From: Torreya grandis
Lineage: Eukaryota > Streptophyta > Pinopsida > Cupressales > Taxaceae
NCBI GenBank assembly: GCA_037957365.1
Contig: JARHVA010001175.1
Location: forward strand, 1,650,001 to 1,714,000
Direction of reading: 5' to 3'
Length of the DNA stretch: 64,000 nt
The position numbers and the translations under genes were made by a program. The notes beneath the pieces are model-generated. The model had not been told where the DNA came from. It saw only the letters and a program-made list of their open reading frames with translations, and did not search any database. The first letter of the stretch is position 1, and each line of letters starts with the position of its first letter. This document shows positions 51,268 through 63,207 of the stretch, one piece after another.

Positions 51268-52341
51268 TGTAATCACCCAAATGTGGTATTTGAGTGTTAA
51301 AAGTGCTACTTGAGACTACTTATTCCTATCTTATCCCTATAACTATTTTAGAGTCTATTTTCACACTTATTCAGCCTCTATGCAGGACATAAGCACCCCT
51401 AATCATCCTCAAATCAATCCTAGACCCTCATTTCCTAATCTTGGACCTTCATGCCTAGTGTTCTACTAGTTGAACATTAACACCTTAATAAGGATAGTAA
51501 CACCACATGGTTCTAGTGATCCCAAAATGGCACTAATGTCCTTTTCCCTACCCTTTCACAAATGGATATATTTTCAAAATTATAACCTCCTAGGGTCGAC
51601 CTAGACATAGTTTATCATCCTCACAAGAAAAAAACAATATATATACATGACTTTTAGCCCTCTAAAAACTAGATGCAAATACACATTCAAACATAGAACA
51701 AGTTGAACATAATTAAGGTTGTCAATACCTATTATGCCTTAATTATGCATGATATCATCTACATTAGTCGTAAGCTTATATTTTTTAGATTTCTAGTCTC
51801 AAGCACATTCAAGGCACTCTATCATATAGAAATCACTTACACTTGAACTAAAACTTAGGTAGAGATAACTACATTGGGATTGATCCCTCCTCAGAGTATT
51901 GGTAAAATAAAATGTTCTATAACTTGTACATGTAGGAAAAGACCCCAAATATATAGACACAGTTTCCCCAAGAAGCTTAGGATAATCTTGCACAAAGGAC
52001 ACTACTGCCAATATTAGGATACTACCACCACTTTTGCAATACTGACACTACTATCCAATTATGGTGTTATTAACTAAGAATTTTTATAACACTGAGATAT
52101 AGTTTAAGACACTTAGACCATCTTTCATCTTACTTTATATCACCCAAATCATTTGTATCAAGTGTTTTCCAACTAAGTATTTACTTGCACTATTTATTTC
52201 TATTTTTAGAAAAGTAAAAGCTAGTAAATTTTATAATAAATAAATGGTTGTATTCATTTCATATTATTTCCTTGATTTAGTCTACTCAACTCTTTAAAAA
52301 ACATAGTATTTTCATATAATAAGTCCTAAAAGGTTAAAACA
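51268..52341 (+). repeat. Element D 3' LTR (1074 bp), uninterrupted copy
   Basis: It starts TGTAATCACCC and ends TTAAAACA. It is the complete reference for the split 5' LTR and gives the junction proof for element E. Following bases ACAAG match the left flank GCAAG of element D in four of five positions. Confidence 0.9.
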
Positions 52342-52346
52342 ACAAG

Positions 52347-54300
52347 TATTTTCACTTCCAACTTTCAAACAAATGTGGCTCATAATCTAAGGTCTTCATT
52401 GTGGAAACACTTTTAAATAAATTATTAATAAGTATAAATTGAAAAATTACTCATTAAATAGGGCACAATCAAACTTTATTCTCAAAACTAAGTACAAAGA
52501 TAATATCCAACACAATCTCAAGATAACACCTCTAAAAATCTAAAGAACTTTACCTCAAACAAAAAAGTTGTAGGAAATTGAGTAATAGAATCTAGACATA
52601 TAAAAATAATGAAAACATCACCTATCTAAGATAATACTCCTAAATAAATGATCATTTTACAAAGGCCACCTCATCAGCCTTAAGGAGCCTATTGATGTGG
52701 TGTTTTTCAAATTAGTGGCTACTAACATGATTATTTGGTCATTTCTAAAATCATTTCTATAATGTCAACCCAAACCCACATGATATAAGGATAATGAGTA
52801 TTATTATTATCATCAAGTCAAATTCAATTCACTTAGTCATTATGTATAATTGAGATGTTTCATCTAGGACCTATTGAATAATGGTGAGATCATGCTCAAC
52901 ATGGTGCACCAATATCCGATCAAAGTTTGGGAATTTATCAAAACCTATTTCCACAACATACCAACTTGAATTAGCATCAACTATAATATAATTGAAACTA
53001 TAATTAGAATTAACAACAATTTCAAACTCAAATTTAGGATACCCATTCCAATAAAATTAGATATAACAATGTACGTTATGACTACAATAATATTGTAGGT
53101 TACATTATAGGTAATTATGTATCCAACAATAGAGTCAATCCTCATCCTTCTTCCAAAAATACCCAACATTCCACACCATATATTATAGGATCTCACCCTC
53201 CCTCTTCTAGTAACCCTTATCAAACTCGAAGTAGGTTTGATTCTCATTGATATCCTTACCATTTTAGGTCTTAATTCTCATTTTTCTAATTTTTGTAATC
53301 CTTCCTGGTTCAAGATTATGTAGTCACAAATAAACATCCTAAGGTTATTATATAAGGTCCACCTTATTCTACCAAAAATCCCATCCCAAGAGCTTTACTT
53401 TAAAATACAAGCCAATTACTTCTAATGTTGAGCAACCTTATGATCTTGTCAAATAGTTAAAAAAAACTTACACAATTTTCTATCTTATAATTATTGCATA
53501 TGTCAAATGTTCATAAGAACATATTAAATGATATTTTGAGCCAATCCAAGGTTCTAAATGACATATATCCTAATAAATTTAAATAAACTATGAATCATTT
53601 ATCTTGAAGTCAATAATTAATCTTTGACCAAATTGATATGTCATCCCTTGGTCCTAATCAAAATAATATTTTATACATCAAAATAATTATTTCCTACCAT
53701 AAGATAGAGAGAGTCCTCATAGAAAATGGTTTGGGTTTTAACATCACATATGTGAATATTATTAAACACTTGGGCTATACTATAATAGATCTCCAACCAA
53801 AAAAAATCATTATTAGGGTATATGACAATGAAAAGAGAGTACTTACGAACCATTTCTTTGCCTATTATTAAAGGGAGTGTCACTCACAATACCATTTTTC
53901 ATGTCATTAACCTATATTTTTCATATAATTTTATCCTTTAGTGACCTTAATCCCATAAATTCAATGTAGTTTCATCAACTTTAAATCAATTCCTAAAATT
54001 CCCCCATTCTAGAATGAATGTCATTATTCCTAGTGATTTGTAGTTGTACCTATATTATAAACACCTTGAAGTTGAATATAAGATCCATAAATATTGTTTT
54101 TATGTTTTAGATACCAACAAAAAGGGTAAATTTATAGATTTTAAATCCCCTAATTCTAACTATGTTAACCCAATCACTCTTGCATCAACTTCTTCTAATC
54201 CACCTCCCCATATTTCTTCTCATTTTTCCATACAAAATAATGGTCATGGATAATATCATATTGTAAATGATTTTCATGTCTCCAAATTATCCTAACATAA
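52347..54300 (+). pseudogene. Element C gag tail and protease region (decayed)
   Basis: After D the frame shows HPPSSSNPYQTRSRF, then QDYVVTNKHPKVII and LLHMSNVHKNILNDIL, the linker before the protease in this kind of plant gypsy element. The open piece 53638-53871 has NNILYIKIIISYHKIERVL, then IENGLGFNITYVNIIKHLGY and DLQPKKIIIRVYDNEKR. This is a retropepsin-like fold in which the DNGSG-type motif reads ENGLG, so the Asp is lost. The frame then shifts and continues to a second open piece (54044-54253) with FIDFKSPNSNYV. Confidence 0.75.
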
Positions 54301-55170
54301 AAAATTCCATGGTAGGCCCAAGATGTAATGACATAAAAAGGTTACCCCATTCCCTAAATGATGCCCTCTCTTTGTAAAAGGCAACTCGACAAGTGAAGAA
54401 CAAAAGTCCAATGATGATTCTTATTTATACAATGATGAATTTGCTTCATGTTTTTAGAATGCTAAGTATTATATTCTAAATTTAATAATGGATAATCAAA
54501 ATTATAAAGGCAAAGGCTTGGGGTTAAAATAATTAGGATTTATTAATCTTGTATTATCTACAAAAAATAAAGGCACTCAAGGTATTAGATATCAACAAAC
54601 TAGTGGTGACCCCCCTGATATTAAGAGTGACATAACTATGACACCTAATGATGATGACTCTAATAGTGATGTAGAGACATATTAATCATTTATAATGAGT
54701 TATTTGATACCAATATATGAAATACCAATACCATGTACCATTCTTCATATGCCTATAAATCCCCTCTTTTCATCCATCATCCTCAATTGATTGATTGGGA
54801 CCAATAAGATTTTAATATATCAATAGATGAATTTTAGAATGAAGAGGATATTTTAGAGTTAATGGTACTTAGATATGGACTTCCAATCAAAGATCATAAT
54901 CAATATTTTTCCATTACATTATACCCTACCACCTACTTTGGATAGTAGGTGAACTTACTTGGTCACAATTTAAAAAAATGAAATATTAAGGTCCTTAATT
55001 AAAAACCTCTCTGAGGCACTTTTAGATGAAGGAAATAGTAAATAAAAATGCAAATCCATTTGTGAAAACTTTTTTTAAAATCCCTTGGATGGGGAAGTTT
55101 GTTCTAATTCACAATATTATAAGGTTCCATAATTCCACACTAGTAACTTCGAGCATAAATCAATCCTAAT
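54300..55170 (+). pseudogene. Element C inter-domain linker before RT (decayed)
   Basis: It reads as stop-rich coding with YNDEFASCF, then NYKGKGLGLK, the G-patch-like GKGLG block often found between protease and RT in plant gypsy polyproteins. An Asp/Asn-rich stretch follows (TPNDDDSNSDVETY). No extra RNase H was found here, unlike A and E. The LINE is inserted at its end. Confidence 0.55.
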
Positions 55171-55185
55171 GATCATGAAATAGTT
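55171..55185. repeat. LINE target-site duplication, left copy
   Basis: GATCATGAAATAGTT, identical to 63193-63207. A 15-bp duplication is typical of target-primed insertion by an L1-type element. Confidence 0.95.
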
Positions 55186-55449
55186 TTAGATAAAGGTAAA
55201 AATAGGTTTTGATGGGATCCTGAAACCCAACTACAAGGAAAGAAAGATAAAGCTTCAAATCCCATAGGTAGAACCTAAAAACTACTACAGAGAAGTAGCA
55301 AAAATAGGTTTTAAATGGACCTGAAACCACCAGAGAGACCACTGGTCAAAACCCAGATTTAACATAGATTTGGCTACACCATAGATAGAAGATTACAAAA
55401 AGAAACCAGAGAACAGGACTAGAAAACATAACCAACAAGAAGAACCAGA
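55186..55449 (-). other. LINE 3' untranslated region with a repeated block
   Basis: There are 264 bp between the ORF3 stop and the target-site duplication. A block of about 30 bp occurs twice (55198-55228 and 55300-55328, plus-strand core AAAAATAGGTTTT and CTGAAACC), 102 bp apart. The end sequence on the minus strand is TTACCTTTATCTAA, with no A tail. Confidence 0.75.
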
Positions 55450-57216
55450 CTATTCTTCCAGTTCCAAAATCATTTTCACAGTTTTTGTACCTTTCACAAT
55501 AATATCCTGAGTGGTAGTTGCCGCCAACTTGGCTACCTCTTGTGTAGCCTTCTTTCTTGAGCTTTGTCTCATCCTTTTGTTAGACCCCTCCAAAGATTTG
55601 GTCTCCTTGCTAGCTCTTTTTCCAATAGTGGCAGCTGCAGCACAAATGTTGGATGTTACTTCCTCCATTTTCGTTCTGTTCTCCCTAATGAGTTCCCGAA
55701 GGTTATTCTCATAATCTTTGAGCTTGACTGGGATATCTCTTATCTATTTTTCCATGTTAATTTTGTTCCATGCAGCTTTCTGGTTATCTTCCATAATTTC
55801 CACTTTCCTTTTGAGATCCTTAATCTCCTTACACATCTAAGAATCAAGTTGGAGAGAATCCTCTGCTTTGCAATTAACCCAACTCATAGGTGTGTGCTTT
55901 CCATTGTTCTACCTTTTCTCTCTCCATTCCTCAAAATTCTTATTGGGACTATTCCCACCTTCTTCAAAGTGATCCTCTCAGCCCCTTTGATATTGTTCTT
56001 TTGTTCCAATTTGAATTTCCATGTCCATTTCTTGATTGTCATCCTGAACTGTATTTTCCCTTTCGTTTCTTGAAACAGGGTCCTCAACAGGGCCATCCTG
56101 GACAATATCTTCCTCTGACACTTTCTGATTTTCCTCAGTTTCTTCTTTACTATTTTCAGATTCCTCCTCTTTGCTGACTCCTTTCTCATTCTTCTCTTGA
56201 CATTCTTCATCCTCTTTTGAATTTGTATTCCAGCTTTCAGTACCTTCTTCTTCCTCCAGATTTTCCTCCCTAGGTTTATCAATTCTCTCCCACTTTGTAT
56301 CTACTTCTACATTCTGATTTTTGGTGCTGGGGAACTTGATTTTGTCTTTCCCTTTTACAATTTCACTCTTTCTACTCCCAGACTCCTTATTTTTCCCCTA
56401 GTTAGGGTTCTTAACCATAGCTTTATTCTTGCAGTAGCCTTCGATTAACAGAATTAGGCCTTCATGCAGGATAGGACGTGTTTCCTTCTTCCTGTGAGCA
56501 AATAAACTTTGGACCAAAGAGAAGCGTAGGTAAAACGGAAAAGACAATCTTACCTTGTGTTTGAAATGATTAAGGAAAACAAAGTGGAATTTATGCACTC
56601 TCTTGCTTCTTCCGTCCAAGATGAAATACTCCCTTATACAACATAAGACATCCCTCCATATCCCCTTAATCTGTTCCAATTCATAGAAATCCCCATTCTT
56701 GACCAGCTTCTGGTCTTCCACATCTGTCTTGGGGAACTTAAAAAAGGCCTCATTTGAAATGCTTGTCTGCTTGGAGAATTTAAGTCCATTTGTAGGCAGC
56801 CCTGTAACCTCTGCTATAAAATCCTCAGTAAGGTTCACCATGATACCATGCAAAGTGACCCTTTCATCAATCCAATTTTTGAAAAAAGCCATAGTGATAT
56901 GCGGTTTTGACCCATGTAGCCTTTCCATATAGTTCACAACTTTTCCTTTCTGTAGAATTCTCTAGACATCTTGTTTCTCTCTCCATTCATCACAGTTTTT
57001 GGGTTCCTGCTTCCTTGGTTCTCCCTTCCTTTCACGAGCCATACTCATCTCCTTTGAAACCCAATCGCTATGAACTTTACAATTATCCCACCTACTACCA
57101 ATTTGATTTGCAAGTCGGCTTTGTTTGGGCACGTTTAGGATCCACTTCTCACTCTCAAGAGCCTTCCTCTTTAATGATTGTAGACCTTTCCCCACAAAGC
57201 CACTCTTCCTACTCAT
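55450..57216 (-). pseudogene. LINE ORF3: long third reading frame of unknown function
   Basis: A single frame of 589 codons runs from ATG at 57216 (MSRKSGFVGKGLQSLKRK) to the stop at 55450. It has six in-frame stops (lowest bases 56962, 56398, 55978, 55909, 55837, 55744; five TAG, one TGA) and no frameshift. Residues 94-265 form a folded-looking domain: MERLHGSKPHITMAFFKNWI, LTEDFIAEVTGLPTNGLKFS, IWRDVLCCIREYF, LHEGLILLIEGYC. I associate it loosely with plant transposon-linked proteins, but I cannot name the family. Residues 273-440 are very acidic with many Glu, Asp, Asn and Lys. A Lys-rich, Ala-rich helical tail ends KMILELEE. It lies 10 nt after the ORF2 stop, inside the target-site duplications, so it is part of the mobile unit. 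Confidence 0.75.
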
Positions 57217-57226
57217 TATATTTCTA

Positions 57227-60200
57227 TTACAATATAATCTTTCCCTCCTTTGCATGAGTTGCATCATGAAGAATGAGCGCCCTCAGTTCCACATTCTTTT
57301 CTAATGTTTCCTGCCACCTCACTTTTTGTCCTATCCGGACTGCACAGTTTGCTAACCAATCTACAACTCCACTGGCTTCACGATAGGTGTGGGTTATAGT
57401 CACTTTATCAAAAAAAATTATTAAGGTTTTCATCTCCATTACCATAGCCTCTATGGTCTAAGACATAGTATTTTTATTGTTAAGAATATTTATGATGTTC
57501 AATGAGTCTCCTTCCAGCCACAATTTGGGATATCCCGAATCCACAGCTATTTTGATGGTCTGAAGGGCAGAAGTAGCTTCGGCAATGTGACAATTCGATT
57601 TACCGATGGGGATTACAACAACATCAATAACCTTTCCCGTATGGTTTCTCAAGACTCCACCACAACCTGCTTTCCCCGAATTCCCCTTAGCAGCTCCATC
57701 AAAGTTTCCTTTAATCCACCCTTGAGGGGGAGCATTCCATGTAACTCCTAATCTGGGATTATTAGGTTTACCTTTAGAATTTTCTATACTTAATGGATTA
57801 TCCACTTGGAGAGTTGAGCTTGGATTCTTTTGTGATAAAAAATTATCCTTAATAGCTCTAATGATGTTCTGTCCTACCACCCATCCAGGGAGTTCTTTAT
57901 TTCTAAAAATTCAGTTGTTTCTTTCCTTCCATATTCCCCACCAAATATGGGGAAGAGTAAGTTTCCATAAAAAAATTACTTCAAAATTCTTGGAGGGGCA
58001 GTACCAGCTTTTAAGAGATAATTCCATGTCTTTATGATGGATCCATACAATGCCCCACAGATTGAGGATCTCTTTCCAAACTAGCTGTGTAAAAGAACAG
58101 TTTACGAACAAATGATCTCTATCTTCAAGGCCCTTCTTACAAAGAATTCACCTATTCACAATATATATTCCTCTTTTCTGTAAATTGTCCAAAGTTAAGA
58201 TTTTGTTTTAGAGGAGGGTCCAGAAAAAGATTTTGATTTTAGGGATGAGCCCCTTGATCTAAGCCTTCATCCACAGCAGTTTGTTGCCATTTCCCTTTGA
58301 AGTGAAAATGGAAGAAACTTTAAACTGTCCACTTGGCTCATTGTGCCAAACAATCTTATCTTCAAGATTAGGGTATAGAGATATAGCACTTAGGGATAGT
58401 TGAATATCCTTGAAATCTTGATCATAGTCAGTGAGGTTCACCCAGGAGTTGTTCTGCCAGTATTGGTTAACCATTATTCCCACTCTTTGCTTTCAACGGT
58501 CTATAACATCTTTATCTTGGATTTCATCTTGCAAAGGTTTTCCTTTTAACCAAATATCTTCCCAAAATTTCACCTTTTTGCCATTACCAACTTTCCAGGA
58601 ACTTCCTTCTTCTAAAACATGTTTAGTCCCCTAGACTGCCCCCCATATGGTAGAAGGATGGGAAATGTCTAGATTAGAAAAGAATTCAGGGAGTGACTTT
58701 GCCTTAAATAAGTATTTGTGCTTCTATATTTTGCTCCATTCTTTATTTTCCTAATAAACCCTCCAACCCTGCTTAGCTAAGAGAGCTGTGTTCATACTTA
58801 TAATTTTCCTTATTCTTAGTCCACCTTCCCTGATAGGTTTACAGATGTTATCCCATGCTATTAAAGGCATTCTTCTTTTCTCCTCAGTACCTGACCAAAG
58901 AAAGTTTCTCTGATTTTTTTCAATAGCTTCAGCAAATTTAGTGGGGATTTTGAAAAGACTCAAAGCGTACGTGGGTATGCTTTGAAGACTTGCTTTGAGG
59001 AGGGTGAGCTTTCCATCTTGGCTTAGAAAACTACCTTTCCATCCCGATAATTTCTTACTAAATTTGTTAATAAGTAATTCCCAGAAAGCTTCAGGAACTT
59101 TCATCCGAAAAGGGAGACCAAGGTAAGAGGAAGGAAAAGATCCTATGGAACATTCAAGGATTTTTGCTATTTTGTTCTGTCTGTGACTTGGGGTAGTAGT
59201 AAATAATACTATACTTTTGTTCTAGTTTATCAGTTGTCCAGAGGTAGAAGAATATAAATTTATATCTTCCTTTAAAGTTCTAGCTTCTGTGACTTCAGAT
59301 TTCCCCATGAAGATAGTGTCGTCAACAAATTGACCATGGGAACATATTAAAGGATGCGAAGAGGGTTTCAGGCCCTTAAATAAACCTTTACTAACTAAGT
59401 CCCCTAAGTATCGCCCCATACTATCAGCCATAATTATAAATAGAATAGGGGAAATAGGATCCCCCTGTCTTAATCCCCTTGACGGATTGAAAAAATGAGA
59501 TGAACTCCCATTTACCAACACAACAATAGAAGTAGTAGATATCAACTGCTTGATCATGTCAACCACTCTTTGTTCAAAGCCAAAGGTAGTAAGGCTTTTA
59601 GAAAGGAATAACCAATCCACCCTGTCATATGCTTTAACAATATCCACTTTCATTATGAACCCCTCATTGTTTGAGCTGAACAATGAATGAATATTCTCAT
59701 GCACCATTATTACAGAATTGAGGATTTGTCTGCCTGGGATGAATCCATTTTGATGATCAGCTATTATTGATGGGATCACTTGAATTAATCTGGTTGTTAT
59801 AAATTTGGATATTATCTTATAGAAGGAGCTGCACAGGCTAATTGGTCTAAACTGATCAGGTCTGTCAGCTCCAGCCTTTTTTGGAATCAGACACAAAAAA
59901 GTGGCATTAACTTCCTTCAGCATCTATTTGGCTCCAAAGAATTCCTTCACCGCATTACTGACATCTTTGCCAATAAGTTTCCAAAGCTTTTGAAAAAAGA
60001 ACATGGGAAAACCATCTGGTCAAGGGGCTTTATCTCCTCCTAAAGATCTAACTGCTTTGAATATTTCCTCCTCCTTAGGTATGGAACATAACATGTTATT
60101 CTACTCCTTCGAGACCAAAGGAGGAACAATGCATAGGATATCAGCCTGACTTTTCAAGTTGATGTTTCTATTAGCCTTCATCAGGGAGGAGATAAATGAA

Positions 60201-61396
60201 AGCATTTCCTCCTTTATTTCCTTTTCCTCTGTTATCTTCTGATCTCCTTTTTTCAAGTGTTGAATATGAGTTTTAGCTCTGTGTTTCAGAGTGGAAAGAT
60301 GGAAAAACTTTTTATTTTTGTCTCCTTCTTTCAACCATTGCACCCTAGATCTTTGTCTCCAATAGGTTTCTTCCTTTGTTATAATATCTTGGTATTGAAC
60401 CAATTGTTCACTTTCTTCTCTACGGAAGTCAGAAGTATAACCATTTTGCTGATTTTTTTCCTAAATTATACTAATTTCTTCCTTAATAGTCTTCTTTTTC
60501 TCAAATATATTTCCAAAACAATCCTTATTCCATTTCTTAACTTCCTTTTTAACATTTTTGAGCTTGGAAGCCACTCTAAAGAAAGTTGTTCCCTCAATAG
60601 GTATATTCCACCACTCTTTTATTTTGATTTCAAACTGTGGGTGCTGCATCCACATCTTTTCAAATCTGAATGGATGATTCTTTTTCTAGTTTAATTTAAC
60701 CACTGTGAAAATAAGAGGGAAATGATTCGAGCCTATTCTATGGCATGCTTCTAATTTACAAGTGTAATCTTTTGTCCAGTCTGGGGAAATGAGAGCCCTA
60801 TCAAGCTTGGCCTGTATACATTCATTATCAAGTCTCTTATTGCTCCAAGTATACTGAATTCCTTGTAGCTCCACATCCATTAAGCCTTCTTTACTTATAA
60901 ACTCCATGAGATCAAATCTCCCTTCCATTTGAATAGTATTACTACCCTTTTTCTCATAATCATAGAGAGGAACATTAAAATCTCCCATTATAATCCATCG
61001 CCCACAATAATCTTTGCTTCTAAGATTTGAGAAGGTTTCCCAGACCTTTTTCCTTTGGTTCTTGGCATTGGGAGCATAGATATTTACAACATACCAACTT
61101 TCCTTTTGGTCAAAACTAGTTATTTTAACAGCCAAATTTTTTTTGCTTTCCATCAAAATAGAACCAGAATATTGGTTTTTTTTCCATAACATCATGGTTC
61201 CCCCTGAAGCACCTTTAGAGATGCTAGCCTTAATAGTATAATTTTTAAAATCTTTGATCTGTTCTACTTTCTCTTTACTCATTTTGGTTTCTTGGAGCAG
61301 AAGGAAGTCTAGCTTTTGCTCTCTGACAAAATTCCGAACTAAATCTACTTTATATATGTTATTTAGCCCCCTAATATTCTAGCTAAGAATTCTCAT
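57227..61396 (-). pseudogene. LINE ORF2: endonuclease, reverse transcriptase, zf-RVT, RNase H
   Basis: One frame of 1390 codons starts MRILS at 61396. I count 16 in-frame stops and no frameshift. The APE-like endonuclease (to about 60700) has LLLQETK, GRWIIMGDFNVP, and GSNHFPL, where SDH is expected. The RT core (60060-59220) has PDGFPMFFFQKLW, IPKKAGADRP, FRPISLCSSFYKIISK, NGFIPGRQI, KVDIVKAYDRVDW, RGLRQGDPISP and intact FVDD (59318-59329). The thumb/zf-RVT part follows; its first Cys codon is a stop (before ILCKKG), and HLFVNCSF is visible. RNase H (57791-57330) has GNFDGAAKGN, AEATSALQTI, EGDSLNI and YREASGVVDWLA. The protein would nick DNA and copy the RNA into the break. Confidence 0.93.
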
Positions 61397-61434
61397 TGGT
61401 TTTTATTGTTATGGAGCCATTTCGGTAGGGTTGC

Positions 61435-63170
61435 CTACTTTCCATCTGCTATATTGTGCTTGCTTTCCATCTCTCTATTCCTCTTTGCAGATTTTTTCCC
61501 AGGTTTATCTGGAGATCCTACATCCAGTTTTAATTTGGCTTGTGGTTCAGATCCTTTTCCTTCTTTGCTCCTAAGAGGACCATTTCCTTTCGCACTGCCA
61601 TTTCTCATTGCCATGTGTTTTGTATTGTTCTTTTTCTCACCTTTTATCTTTTGGTTTTTTGAGTTTTTACCGATCTCTTTCTTTTCTTCTACCATTAGGG
61701 CCTCTTTCACTGGAGTGTTATTTTCATCCTTTGATACCTCCTGCTTTTCCCCCATCTAGGCTTCACACATCTCTCCTTCTTCTATATTATTCCCCCTTCA
61801 GGTAATACTTCTCCTTCCTCTAATCCTTCAATATCCTTTACCTTAAAAAGTTGATTTTCTAAACTTTGGGTATTCTGGTTTAGAAAATTAGCTTCTTCTT
61901 CTGTTAGATGATCTGGTTTTTTGTTCTCTGATTTCATCCCCTTCTCTTCCATTAGGGGACTAGATTTTTTTAATAGGGACTCTATTGCTCCTTATAAATT
62001 CAGGTCGCCATATTCTTCTGTTGCAGAAATTTTATCCTCTTCTGTGTGTAGATCTACTAAAGCTTTTTGTTTCTTCCCTATCTTTCGATAGTCCTCTTTT
62101 ACCTTCCATATTTTCTTTTGTTGAATCTTTATATTTTTCCCTTCCTAAAAATTTATTGGATGGGATATACCCCTGTTGGGGCAATTCTTGACCCAATGCC
62201 CCTATTTCTTACACGCATAGCAAGAATTTGGCAAATATTCAAAGACAATCTCTTGGGTTTTCTTACCAAGCTTAGAAATTAATTCCACTTTTTTTGGGAG
62301 ATGGTTCAAGTCTGCCACTTTAACATAAATTCTGGCACTTTGGAGTTCAGTTCTTGAAGCCATGGCATTATCCACAGCCACTAACTCACCAAATGAACTA
62401 GAAATTCCATTGAAAATGTCCTCATGCCAGAATTCTAATGGAAGACCAGGCAGTCTAGCCCATATAGGGGTAGTTAAGAAGAAAGAGTCTGATAAATCCA
62501 TTTCTGGTTCCCATTTCTTGATTGTAAGAGTGCATTTTCCAAAATACCAAGGCCCTTCACTAAGAACCTTATTCAAATCTTCTTTACAATTGAAGATAAA
62601 AGAGAAAAAACCATTCACCATTGGTGCAATGTCTACTTCTCCGCGTACAATCCATTTCTTTTTGATCATATATCTGAGTGAATCTATATTTGGTTTAGCT
62701 CCTAGAAAATTTCCAACTAGGGTGAGTTCCATGGATGATACTGAGAAATCAAGTAGAGGGTCTGGGATAAAAACTTGAAACTCACATTTCTCCCAGCATG
62801 ATTTAGATGTCACCGGTGGGAAAAGGGATTTCCCTGTTGGTTTTTTCCCAAACAACAATGACCAGGTCCTTTGTTCGAGGGCCCCTATCTGTCTTTTAGA
62901 GTTCTTTTCTTTTTTATGTTCAGCTTTATCTTTCACTTTCTTCATGTACTGTTCTAACACACTTTTCAATGGCAAGTTTTTGGCCCCACTATAGGGCTCG
63001 TTAGTAGATGAAAACCTTCTTTTATCTGCATCAATCAGTAAACCTGACCCTCCACATTTTCCTTCTTCCTCTGTTGTACCACTAGGATCTGTTCCTCCTA
63101 CCAAATTCTCCCCAATTCTTTTCCCGCTCATTCCGAATTGAAAATTTGAGAAGTTATCAAGGTGAGTCAT
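61435..63170 (-). pseudogene. LINE ORF1: DUF4283-like protein with CCHC knuckle
   Basis: The start is ATG at 63170 (MTHLDNFSNFQFGMSGKR); the frame is open to 62205. The DUF4283-like part covers roughly residues 130-290: MELTLVGNFLGAKPNIDSLR, FIFNCKEDLNKVLSEGPWYF, LTIKKWEPEMDL, IWARLPGLPLEFWHEDIF. It is followed by SARIYVKVADLNHLPKKVEL. The zinc knuckle CYACKK-GHWVKNC is cut by a TAG. Beyond it the frame continues as an acidic/basic linker with two more stops and one frameshift near 61790. It then runs as a Lys-rich tail to the stop at 61435. ORF1 proteins bind the element RNA. The ORF2 start follows 38 nt later. Confidence 0.88.
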
Positions 63171-63192
63171 GTAATTTACCTTTAAATCCAAG

Positions 63193-63207
63193 GATCATGA
63201 AATAGTT
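63193..63207. repeat. LINE target-site duplication, right copy
   Basis: GATCATGAAATAGTT, identical to 55171-55185. Confidence 0.95.

Larger units (their letters stand above)
55186..63192 (-). mobile_element. L1-type LINE (8007 bp) with three reading frames, inserted in element C
   Basis: It is bounded by identical 15-bp duplications and reads on the minus strand as ORF1 (63170), ORF2 (61396) and ORF3 (57216). ORF1 is DUF4283-like with a zinc knuckle. ORF2 has endonuclease, RT, zf-RVT and RNase H, as in plant L1 elements. It is less AT-rich and much better preserved than the surrounding element C. The 5' leader before the first ATG of ORF1 is only 22 nt. The 3' end has no poly(A) tail. ORF1-ORF2 spacing is about 40 nt and ORF2-ORF3 spacing 10 nt. 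All frames carry stops, so it is not autonomous now. Confidence 0.93.

Noticed and set aside
55564..56073. 169-codon plus-strand frame
   Set aside because: It is antisense to LINE ORF3, and its Phe/Leu/Ser-rich composition is that of a reverse-complement shadow of a Glu/Lys-rich frame.
60257..60694. 145-codon plus-strand frame
   Set aside because: It is a shadow of LINE ORF2 between the endonuclease and RT.
57227..61396. Reassigned TAG codon (stops read as Gln or Trp)
   Set aside because: Stops also fall at Gly, Cys and Arg positions, and catalytic residues are changed too. A sister-LTR comparison elsewhere in the window shows CAA/CAG against TAA/TAG, so decay explains it.
62362..62778. 138-codon plus-strand frame
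   Set aside because: It is a shadow of LINE ORF1, which has clear domain evidence on the minus strand.
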